DNA of 64,000 nucleotides from Cladopsammia gracilis (taxonomy: Eukaryota; Cnidaria; Anthozoa; Scleractinia; Dendrophylliidae): contig JAJGOT010000434.1 in NCBI GenBank assembly GCA_022457155.1, positions 217,501 through 281,500 on the forward strand, given 5' to 3'. Below, piece by piece: positions 34,301 to 44,700 of this stretch (the stretch's first letter is position 1; each line of letters starts with the position of its first letter). Below the pieces are notes generated by a model. That model made no database searches. It was not told the origin of the DNA and worked only from the letters and a program-made list of their open reading frames with translations. The position numbers and the translations under genes are program-made.

Positions 34301-36000
34301 ATTTCTCGTCTAATCTGTAAACACTGTTAGATTTGGCAGTCCGTTTGCCCAACGATTAAAATACTCTTTGACAAATTAATCAGATCTTCTTTAACTATTC
34401 ATGACCATAAAACATACAATCATTCATTATTTTAGCTGCTGAATAGCTCACCTCCTATTTCCAACGCTCAGATAAGTGATTAGAGGTAGACAGTTAGGCT
34501 TGACTGACACCTCTGTTTCAGAGAAAGGTTAAGCACACAAGCCAAATTACAGCAAGTGAAACCTCTCGTATATGCTCACCTTCGCAATTAGCGGGAATCT
34601 TCAATGGATAGAATAATGCTTATGAAAACATTATCAATCGTCTTAGTGTCGATTGTTTTGATTAACATTTTTCGCCTTATATTTAGTAGCTCAGTAACAG
34701 TAGAAGCATCGAAAAGATCTTTCATAATGATTACTTACTGATGAGAAGGTATTCATCACGACAACTTCCAGTGATTTCTTGCAACTTACTAGAGGAAATG
34801 AACTGATTGAGAAAACTTTTGCTTCCTTCAATCGATGTTCACCAGCAAAATGTATGCTATTATCGGTTCTTAATTGAAATGATGAGAACGCTTCGGCGGC
34901 AAACTGTACTACAATAACACATCGTTTCTCTTATTCATTTTGGTTTTTACAATCCGCTATTTTTTAGAGTTTGTTCATCTCAGTGATGTGCCTTAACAGG
35001 ACAGTGAAATGGTTATAGAATCTATTTTTTTGTCTGATCTGTAAAACACTCTTACACTTGTAACTAACTTGTAACTTGTAACTTGTAACGGTAACTACGA
35101 AAATATCCTTTGGACAAATTAATTAGATCTTCTTGAACTATTCCTGACCATAAAACATACAATCATTCACTATTGTACCTACTAAAAAGCTCACTTCCAG
35201 TATCCAGCGCTTCGGTAAGTGATTAGAGACAGACTGTTACGCTTGTCTGATATCTCTGTTTCAGAGCAACGTTAAGCAAACACGCCAAATTAGAGCAAGT
35301 GAAACCTCTCGTATATGTTCACCTTCGTAATGAGCGGGAAGATTCAATGGATAGTGGGCGGTTCCGCCCCTGGTAGTTTTGCTATGCTAGAGTTTTTGAA
35401 TAATGCTCATATGAAAATTAACAAATGTCTCCGTGTCGATTGTTTTGATAAACATTTTTCGCCTTATATTTAGTAGCGCAGTGTGATAGAAGACTCGTGA
35501 AGACCTATCATAATGATTACTTACTGATGAGAAGGTGTTTATCGCGACAACTTCCAGTAAATTCTAGCAACTTATCGGATGAAATTAACTGATTGAGCAA
35601 GCGTTTACTTCGTTCAATCAATGTTTAGCAGTAGAAGTTTTGCTTTTATCAGGGAACTTTCAATGGAAAGTTGGCGTTTCCGCACCTTGTAGTTTTGCTA
35701 TGTTAGAGCTTTTTAGTAATGCTCATGAAATATATTTTAAGGTAAATTGAATGTATATTCGTAGCATTAGTGGTTCCTTTGCAAATGGTTGTACTGTCAT
35801 TACTTAGAGTTTGTTTAAAAATGCTTATCAAAAGAGAATTGTCGTTGTCGCGTTAAATGTTCCACGTAGTATCAGCCTTGCTTTGTACTTTGATTGTGTA
35901 TCTCTATTTTTGGCTGACTAGATCTTCTCCAGATCCTACGTACACCAACATTCTTAGCGTAGCCTCCGACTTTTTCTCATACTGAACTCAGACACCCCCT

Positions 36001-36004
<4 letters not shown>

Positions 36005-36078
<74 letters not shown>
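36005..36078. repeat. (CA)n microsatellite
   Basis: About 36 CA units, nearly uninterrupted. Confidence 0.95.
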
Positions 36079-36079
<1 letters not shown>

Positions 36080-36080
<1 letters not shown>

Positions 36081-37200
36081 TGTCCACCGTATGCAAATTG
36101 CTAAGAAGTTGAAGCAGAGCACGTGCAGCTCGTGCTAAAAACAAAAGAAATTGGAAAATCAGGCTCACATCAAGCACTAGCCAAACCTGTAGCCGGGATG
36201 AAGATGAAGTTTTGGGGATTATAAATACAGTGAAAAACATACTATCGACATAATTGGCTAATACCTAAAGAATACGATGCGCTTTGGGAATGCAGTTTCA
36301 TCTCATAGTATTTTGAATCCATCTGAGATCGTGTGTGAAAAAGTGAGGAGGATTGCTTTGGCCGATTGCGAGAAAGAAATATTTGATTGGTGTGCGTTCA
36401 GATGCTCTTGTTGCCATTTTTGTATGTAATTTGGGCTATGCCTACAAATGTGACGATAATTTGGAAACCGCTTGATAATTTTTTTTTAAATTTGACAATC
36501 TCGAGATTAATCATCAATTTATATGGCCTGCAAGTTTCAAGGACATTGAAAACATGTAAGGCAATAAAATAGGGCCTCCAATGTATCAATTTTTTCCCGC
36601 GGATTTCGGGTTTAAAAGTGAGCGTCCTCATTATTCACGGGTATTGTTTTCTAGTTATATTAGTTTAATTAGGATAAGTTATTTTTGTATATATTCATCT
36701 TTTACACTAATTTATAAATGTAATTAGCTTAATGATATATTAATTACACAGGGTCCCAATGGATATCAGTCTAGAGCTGAATGGGCTACCCTGCATAAAT
36801 GAAGGTTACTTTACTTTACTTTAGTTCCATATGCACGTGCACAACTTTAGCAAAAACTTCATTTGCATCGAACAGAACGCTCGATTGCTTTCCGAAGAAT
36901 TTTACGAAATAGGCTAATAACTGGCTTCAGAATTGTTACAACATCACGCACTTAAATTAAATTTTTTCAAAATTTGAAAGACTCTAGTAAAATAAGTGAA
37001 ATACTCACTTATTTATTTTAAGCGCGCGAAACGCCAAACGATTACTTCAACAAAATGATACCAGTCATAACATGTTGCAGCAATCTTTTCTTCATTTAAT
37101 TGTGATACACAACAGATTGATTAATAGAGCATACACCTTCCTACAATTATTTAACACTATGGCAGAGTTACAATAGCAATAAGCACCAAAACACCAAAAC
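36080..37200. other. Intergenic, nothing recognised
   Basis: There is no supported gene or repeat family here. Confidence 0.4.
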
Positions 37201-37202
37201 GC

Positions 37203-37335
37203 ATTCGTAACAAAGCATTACGTCACTAAGTTTACAGCTGATGGAATGAGTGAGCGAGTGAGTGACTCATTTGCATATCTGTCACCGTTACCGATTACCC
37301 GTTCATTACGCATACGCGTATATTCACAGGTTAAA
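37203..37335 (+). repeat. Dispersed repeat with GTGA tract, copy 1
   Basis: TTCGTAACAAAGCATT, GTTTACAGCTGATGGAA, a GAGTGAGCGAGTGAGTGA tract and CCGTTCAT recur in order and orientation at 42722-42873. Confidence 0.75.
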
Positions 37336-37389
37336 AAGGAACCATAAGTTTCTATTTTAATCTTTGCTAATCCAATAATGCCTTAGTTG

Positions 37390-38160
37390 CTCATACTGGC
37401 GGAATTATCTTCACTTCAAGAAAGAGTGAATCATTAAGAATGAAGTGCCGATGGTTGGAAAAGAGTATCAATAAATTCAAACCATAAAAACCCAAACCGA
37501 GGATTTTTAACTTGTGTTGGTTGTGCGCAACTCTCAGCGTGCCGTGAGGGGTCTGGGATTAATTACTTGGTAATATTCTTTCTTTTTTTCTGGATCTTCT
37601 CGCTGGCCAATTACGGTGAAAGCTACTTTATGACGGAAAGGTCAAGGCAATATGGCGTCGTACAGTCCCCTTTCATGATGACCATCAAGAAGACTGACAC
37701 ATAACCATGCTTGTTGCTCTTGTTACCCCTGGGGTAAAAAGACACTTGCAGTTTGTAGCCATTTTTAGATGAGTAGAATGGTTCACTTTCTATCAGTGTC
37801 TTTCCGTACGGTTCAGGTGGACTCAACGCTTTGGTGATGTTACAGTTGAGGGGTTACATCCATCAAGCTGGGTATCATATAGGGATATTGTCTGTTACTG
37901 TTTCTCTGTTCGGTTCAGATGAACTCGAGGCTTTATAGATTTCATTAATCTTCCAAAAAAAATTGAGGAGCGTCATCCATTATTTTGGGTATCATCCCTA
38001 AAGAGGCCACTTTTCTAAGGAGAAAATTGTTCACTTTCTTCAAGTCATTAACTTGTTATTCTAAGCAGGACATTCTTTCTTCGAGCTTTCTTGTTTTTGC
38101 TCTAAACGTCTCCTGAGTGCTAAGCAGGTCAATAAGGCCAAATCAAGATGATTACCAGAG
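37390..38160 (-). pseudogene. TRAF-like pseudogene (coiled coil plus MATH domain)
   Basis: Reading the minus strand, a charged coiled-coil remnant (TRKLEERMSCLE, then NDLKKVNNFLLRKV) leads to MDDAPQFFWKINEIYK, the usual start of a MATH domain. The domain continues as KALSPPEPYGKTLIESEPF, YSSKNGYKLQVSFYPRG and YVSVFLMVIMKGD. A frameshift follows, then ILP*PFRHKVAFTVIGQ, where a stop stands in place of the tryptophan normal for MATH (ILPWPF). The tail FLMIHSFLEVKI matches the end of the domain. The first part of the MATH domain is present twice in tandem (about 37850-37990 and 37800-37880). TRAF proteins are trimeric adaptors for receptor signalling. The stops and frameshifts show this copy is dead. 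Confidence 0.8.
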
Positions 38161-38720
38161 GCTGATTGAAGGTGCGATTGAAGTTCTTGAGATGAAAACG
38201 TCAGAAATACAAGAATTAAGCTTAAAGGAGTTTAGCTGTAAAAAGATGCTATGACGATCTACTACCCTGAATTGTCCTAAGACGAAACCAGGTTTAAAAA
38301 TAAGCACTTGGTTCTATATCCCTCCAAAAACGCTTAACTTGCAGAGTTACGCAGCCGCAAATACGGTCTTGACCACTGTTTGAAAAACGTTAAACCTGTC
38401 TTGAGTAGGAAACCGCGAAAAAATGCAGGGAAAAACGATAGGATATGATGAGAACAAACTGGAAATGAACATAAACTTCAGCAGACATCAAAACAAAAAT
38501 TGGTGCAAATCTTCTAATTATGAACTTAAAATTCTTACTTTTACGCTTCAATAAATCTATAATATTTGTTATTTCACAAGCCTCCCAATACATGTACTTG
38601 TTCTCACAAATCATGAAAGACATTGACGTACAAGCTCTCTGGATTAAAAAAAAAAAAAAACAACCAGCATTTAAATTTAGACCTTATTTAACTACAGCAG
38701 CATATATTCTTAAAATTAAA
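38160..38720. other. Intergenic, nothing recognised
   Basis: No feature is supported. There is a short A run at about 38646. Confidence 0.4.
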
Positions 38721-38726
38721 CGAAAA

Positions 38727-39382
38727 ACAATTTTAAAAACTAGTTGAAAAAACTAATTAACTGACAGCTTAAAATAGCACTTTTTTCATGTGTAACTATG
38801 TGCCTCTTGACAAAGTTATAATAATTATCCATTGCAATCTCGACTCTTTAATTATTATAATTATTCCTTCTTTTAAAATATGAAAATACGTAATTAAGGC
38901 TAAGCACCCTTGCCTTTCTTTACAAACTAGGAAAAAGGCAACTTTTTAAAACAATTTTAAAAACTAGTTGAAAAAACTAAATAACTGACAGCTTAAAATA
39001 GCACTTTTTTCATGTGTAACTATGTGCCTCTTGACAAAGTTATAATAATTATCCATTGTAATCTCTTTAATTATTATAATTATTCCTTCTTTTAAAATAC
39101 GAGAATACGTAATTAAGGCTAAGCACCCTTGCCTTTCTTTACAAACTAGGAAAAAGGCAACTTTTTAAAACAATTTTAAAAACTAGTTGAAAAAACTAAA
39201 TAACTGACAGCTTAAAATAGCACTTTTTTCATGTGTAACTATGTGCCTCTTGACAAAGTTATAATAATTATCCATTGTAATCTCTTTAATTATTATAATT
39301 ATTCCTTCTTTTAAAATACGAGAATACGTAATTAAGGCTAAGCACCCTTGCCTTTCTTTACAAACTAGGAAAAAGGCAACTT
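38727..39382. repeat. Three tandem copies of a 219-224 base unit
   Basis: ACAATTTTAAAAACTAGTTG starts at 38727, 38951 and 39170. The second and third copies are almost identical; the first has a few changes and a short extra stretch. It is AT-rich with no coding frame. Confidence 0.92.
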
Positions 39383-39620
39383 AGGCAACTTAAATCAATC
39401 ATTAATAATAGGCTTTATGCATGATGACATCACCAGCTCAAAATTCACCACCAAGCCTCGTTTGTACGAATTTCCTTGCAAAGCTTCCACAAGTTCATGT
39501 TGTTTTTTGATATGTATTATTTTCAATTTTTCTCCTTTGAGAATAAATTGATGAGATTGTCACAGGTTTACACTTCGAAAGCGAGGATTGGAGGTGAAAT
39601 TAGCTAGTCTGACATAAACA

Positions 39621-39857
39621 TATTCAAGAAAATCATAACGCATTCAAAGGTATTTGATCCGTTGATCTCAATAGAGGTTTTGCACGGCAGCCATGTTGCA
39701 TGGCAGGATCAATAGATTCTTTTACCTATGGGAAAGAATGTTCTTTCTAATGCAAAACATTTTCATTGTTCCTGCCATGCAACATGGCTGCCGTGCAAAA
39801 CCTCTATTGAGATCAACGGATCAAATACCTTTGAATGCGTTATGATTTTCTTGAATA
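39621..39857. mobile_element. Perfect 88-bp inverted repeat hairpin
   Basis: 39621-39708 is the exact reverse complement of 39770-39857, with a 61-base loop. The arm includes GGCAGCCATGTTGCATGGCA. There is no coding frame. It may be a young foldback MITE or a source of a hairpin RNA. Confidence 0.92.
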
Positions 39858-40197
39858 AAATTAATTTCGTCCAAGGTATCAAATACTTGTTTGACTCATA
39901 CTTAGTTCTGACCAATCACAATTTTCCGCTCCCCAGATGAGCGTAGAAATGAAGAAAACAACAGCGTTGCTGCAGGTGCTACATTCCCCTGTTCCCTCGC
40001 GCTCCGCGCTCTCTCCACGCGCCTCGCGCGCGCCCCAAATCCTCTTTTCCCCTCTAATTTCTAGCGCCTGCCACGCAGGCTTTCCCTGACAACTACGACT
40101 AAATAACGTTTTCCTGCTAAAATGTCTCAGTTACCTTTCAAGATAATAATTATATAATCCATGTTCCCTATGCTATCTTCTCTAAGAGTTCATTTAA

Positions 40198-40403
40198 CCC
40201 TTTCACCCGCAGAGTCAATTATGGAGACATGTAGTGTAGTTCGAACTTTTGAGTCTGTGGACGAAATCCTGTGGTGTGACCATTCAAATGAAACCTCTTT
40301 GGCAATACTTTTGTATGGTACCATTTGTTTTTCAGTATTTTACACAAAGAAATTTGGGATTTTTCTTGAATTTCGATGTTTGGCACTTTCGGGAGTGAAA
40401 GGG
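40198..40403. mobile_element. TTAA-type MITE, 206 bp
   Basis: TTAA at 40194-40197 precedes CCCTTTCACCCGCAGAGT. The right end reads CTTTCGGGAGTGAAAGGG followed by TCAA, a mutated TTAA. The short inverted tips and TTAA target fit a piggyBac-like MITE. The frame at 40161-40457 runs through it and is not a gene. Confidence 0.7.
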
Positions 40404-40409
40404 TCAAAG

Positions 40410-41370
40410 TGGAGTGTCATGCTTCTTTGGCTGATGATAGACAGCTTGTTGTCGTGACAGCTTCTAATGTTTCTACGTCTCCTTTTCTAAGCACAAAGTC
40501 AGTAGCTCCTTCAACTCTGTTGCTGCTATGTGATATCGATTCTTCTCATCAAACCTCAGATTTCTGCCTTTAAGTCATCGAAATGAAGGAACACTACAAA
40601 AAAACAGAAGACCATTGGGTAGTTTGCGCCATTCGTGTATGGAGTGGTAAAGGTAGGCTGTCGGCATGGAAAAGAATATACCTAGTTTGTTTGCAATTTG
40701 AATTCACTTACATAACCTAACAATGGTGATTATGGGATTAGTTAGCTTCATATGTTGTATTTAAGAGCACGTAAGAACCAAGTTAAGTAATGCATGACCA
40801 GAGGTGTCCAATTTAATTATTTATGCAAAATTTTGATAAAAACTAATTTCATGCAAGATGCAAGTTAAGGAGTTAAGACAGCCGAGAATTTCAAAAGGGA
40901 TCAAAGGAGGGGAAAGACATAGTTTGCAAACGAATGCCTTTCTGCCAAATAGCTATAAAAATCAAATCAATAAGCAATTTGGATTGCAACTTATTCCAAA
41001 TTAATCCGTCGGTGAATAACGTCTTCTTATCACATCTTGTAAAATGGAAAGTTTGATGAAAAACTGACGTCAAAGTCTTGCTTTGCCGCGTCTGGGTAGT
41101 TTCTTGGTGTTGCAGATGGTGTGATCACCAAATGACGTAAAACAAAAGATTCAAAAGACACTGAACAATACCCACACCACAACATAAAAGCTAACCAACA
41201 ATGGCTTCCGCAACACCAAGAAACACCCCACGTCTGTTCTGTTTCATAAATTATATAACAACAAATCATGAAAAACTAATATATATTTCATCTCATTTGT
41301 GATAATGGATTATAATTATAGTCATCGGTATTAAAAAAAAATGTAAGACGTTTTAACCTTTTAATTTCTC
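40410..41370. other. 3' flank of the LRR/GCC gene, nothing else recognised
   Basis: This lies downstream of the stop at 41371 on the minus strand and may include the 3' UTR. I found no canonical AATAAA close to the stop. GTTTCTTGGTGTTGC and its inverse (about 41099 and 41209) form a short hairpin. Confidence 0.4.
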
Positions 41371-41750
41371 CTAGAAGGAAGTGTCGCATTTCTCCTTTGG
41401 GAATTCGTGAATAGAGATCTCTGCAAGAACGGCACCTCTTTCTGTTCGCTTTTTCTCATTTTCATCGCTCGTGTCTTTATTGTTACAGTTCCTTCCATCT
41501 GGCGAATTGGCCTCATCTTCCTCTAAACCAAAGTTTAGTGCTCCGCTGTCTTTTAAAGACATGGAAACCGTCGGCATGTTCATTCTTCCCGTTTGCAGTT
41601 GTTGTTTAAGAAAATTTCTCCCAGCCAATCCACGTATTTCTCCCTGCATGTCATTCAGAGGTAGGAGCATGGCAAGGCAACAAGATAGGGACCATTTAGG
41701 ATTCTTGCGCCATTCTTTCATGTAACGATAAATGTATACAGCGTACTGAC
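41371..41750 (-). CDS. LRR/GCC gene, last coding exon (cytoplasmic tail)
   Basis: The acceptor TTGCAG at 41751 enters two bases into a glycine codon, completing LLVG from the exon at 54400. It then encodes QYAVYIYRYMKEWRKNP, a final membrane edge, then a hydrophilic tail with acidic and Ser/Thr-rich stretches ending EKCDTSF and TAG. The length of 380 fits the phase exactly. It lies 12.65 kb from the previous exon. Confidence 0.78.
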
Positions 41751-44700
41751 CTGCAATATAGATAGCAAGTAGCCATTTGATAGTTGGGGATTTGGGCATA
41801 CATACTCTCTTTGTTGCTAAAATTGAGCTCAGGTGAATAAAAAAAAAAAAGCAAAAAGAAACAATTACTTTGACGAAATTGTAGTCAACCTATGGGAAAG
41901 ATAGCTAAACCGAATATTTTCGCAAGGATTTATGCATCTGACAACAGACAATGGACCATTGGAATGCATTAATGGCGCAACCTATCTGTGATTCAATAGC
42001 GCTTTGCACTTTTACTCAAAATAGTGACTCAGACAAAGTTTGCTGTCTGCTCAAAGGCTTTGTATGAGCGTGATATGTTTTAGATATGAGAAGAAGCTGT
42101 ACACAGCTTGAACTCGTGGCGCCTTTAACTCATTGCAGCATTGATTCCCAAGTGATTTGAGTGCTTTTACAGAGAAACATAAGCTTAAATAAAATTATGT
42201 CTTATCAAAGGCTCATAAGAGCCAACCCGAGAAGAAGAAATGTTAACGCGTAACGCGTAACGCGTAACGCGTAACGCGTAACGCGTAACGCAATATTGCC
42301 GTGAGCTTACGTTTTCACACTGACACGGTTCGATATATATATTTTTTTAAAATTAAACGTAAGGATTTTTGACGAACGAAAAAAAAAGTAAATCACTTTC
42401 ATAATGTCCAGTTCGAAAAAAGAAAAAAAGGAAAAAAAAGGGACTTCATGGAGATTCGAACTCGGGCCGTCCGGGACTAAGTCACAAACTCAATCACTGC
42501 GCTGTGCAAGAGCACATACCACCTACGAACTAAATTTTATTATTTTAAGCTAGATACGTATCAGAACGCGTGTTTAGGTTGCAAAATCCTTTTAGATCGA
42601 TTTTAATGTTGCACTAAAAACTCCAAATGCGAAACATCCGTAAGCTTATTGTTGTCTATATTCGTTTACATCAAATTAATTATTGTTATCGTTGGATTCA
42701 CGTTGAATTCCTGTTACGAAACTGTTCGTAACAAAACATTTGCTCACTTAGTTTACAGCTGATGGAAGGAGCGAGTGAGTGAGTGAGTGAGTGAGTGAGA
42801 GAGTGAATTTTATTTAAACACCCTTGCCGATAACCCGTTCATCATGCTTTCACGTATACACGGGTTTAAAAGTAAGACTACACTGCATTCACTAGATTCA
42901 GTAGCTGACACTTTATAAGCTCGACCCGGTGCTCGATCGCTAAGCAAATGGCAAGTTTAATATATAAAACACAGAACTTGCCAGAGCAAAAATCCCACAG
43001 GAATAAGCGGCGAACACAATATCAAACGGTCCTATCCATCCATGAACGCCTTCAATTGTCTTGAAAGCGTGCAATTGTACGCAGTAGTTCTTTGTCAACC
43101 GGCACGGAGAGATTTTACGGTATGTATTTCATGGCCGAAAGCCATATAGTCGTCGATATAGACTTAAATATGCGTGCATAAATTTGCATGCGCTAATGTG
43201 ACACGAAAAAAAAACAAGAAAAGTCAAAGCCGGATTTACAACTCGTGTGCTTCGCCACGAGTAAAAAATCGGTGAAATCAGCGGTAAACGGGATTTTTTA
43301 TGTTTTGGGGGCTTCAAATATAATAAATACAAGGCAATGTTACATTAGTGAGTGAAAAACTGATTCAAGAAATGTAGATTTTGGTTTAAAATTCAACAAA
43401 TAATGTGACGAGGCTACATGATGAAATCCGATCATCGGACTTCCAATCTATTAGCCCTCATGTGATAAGAAAAAAACACTTCACGAGTTGTGCCCAAAAT
43501 AAAGGCAACGAGAAAAGTAATTTTCTGTATTCTTCTTGTATGACTAAGATGTGTGCATTGCTTACTTGGAAAGAGATGCGTAAATAGGTTCCAAATGATC
43601 CAGAATCAGTGTATCTGATACAAATACTGTAGCGTTTATCGACCCGCGTTCATGACAAAGCTGAACAAAAACGGTCCTGAAGATGACAACGCGAATTTGT
43701 TTTTGCGCAAAAGTCCTGTCTAGGGATACTGATTATATATTGTAAATTTGAAGAGTATATAGGCTGCAATTGGATAAATTAGAGAGCTGCTTTCTCTCGA
43801 GTATTACGGGCAAATGGGTATAAACTTTTCTATTGCTTTCCGCGGCCGCTTAAAACAGCATTAAAATAAACGTATCCTTTCAGTGGAGCCGCAATGGACA
43901 GATTATCATTTCTTTTCACCATCGTTGAAACTTGCCTTTTTTTTGCCATGGACCACTTTTAATTACCGCTTGGTTCTATATGCTTCATTTCTAAAGGTTC
44001 AGCTGTATATGCTGCAAACGGAAATATTGATAAAAGCCGCATCAAAGTCTTCGCCAACACCATTTTCCCATACAGAATTCTTATGCTGATAACACATGGA
44101 AGAGTTTGTTTGTCTGAGTCACAACGGGGGCCAAAAGTAAGTGACGTCATTAGTGCAAAGCGCTATTAATAGTCTAGGAGCCAAGTCTGAAAAGAGGCCT
44201 AGAAAATGAATTTCGTTGCACCCCCGTGCTATATTTGTCTAAATAGCAAAAAATGATAGGACAATATCTAAGGAATACAGAATGACATCTTTTATTGATT
44301 GGCCAGTGGGACATCACGCCGATATCAGGCATTTTTTACCGGGTACCTTTTTGCCGCATTTCGCTAATTAATATGCAAATCTGAATTCTGCCATGGAGTT
44401 TCAATTAATTGTAAAGTGCACAATATTTGGTCCAAATAAGCCAAACTTGGACATTGCATCAAACATACATCATTCTTTGATTTAGGAGTGTTTTGGACAG
44501 CATCCTTAGTAACTGTTGATAGGAGAGTTATAGGAATTTTCTACGCTCTAAATGGAACGTACTGATTTTGTCCCATTTTGTCAACTGAAATGCCCTTTTT
44601 AATTGTTTTCACAAGCTTCAAATCCCCGAGAACTTTTCAAGACGAACCACTGCTATTTTTTAAGTTTCCGTATTGATCACGTGTAAAAACTAGAACTTCC

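Larger units (their letters stand above)
28590..35720 (-). repeat. Degenerate tandem array of about eight 0.75-1 kb units upstream of the pentraxin gene
   Basis: The marker CAGTCC..AACAGGACAGTG recurs near 28828, 29857, 30628/31366 (split by an insertion), 31921, 32692, 33430, 34259 and 34985. A second marker, GAGCAACGTTAAGCAC, recurs near 29090, 30115, 32185, 32960, 34525 (altered) and 35265. On the minus strand six units keep the splice donor AG|GTGAGC (AA|GTGAGC in the last) at 29018, 30046, 32115, 32891, 34452 and 35195. Four units have a full or nearly full GGGCGGTTCCGCCC palindrome about 160-190 bases upstream of the donor. The array ends about 1.6 kb upstream of the pentraxin ATG on the same strand, so it could supply alternative 5' UTR exons. 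That link is inference. Confidence 0.75.

Noticed and set aside
28590..35720. CRISPR-like or satellite array
   Set aside because: Units are about 0.75-1 kb with large indels, far from CRISPR spacing, and too diverged and low in copy for a classical satellite.
36398..36631. Overlapping frames on both strands near 36.4-36.6 kb
   Set aside because: They are short, mutually antisense, and lack domain or splice evidence.
40161..40457. 98-codon plus-strand frame
   Set aside because: It runs through a TTAA-type MITE and has no domain.
42443..42520. Functional tRNA gene
   Set aside because: The B box is good, but the A box and cloverleaf are poor by eye. A SINE head or tRNA pseudogene is likelier.
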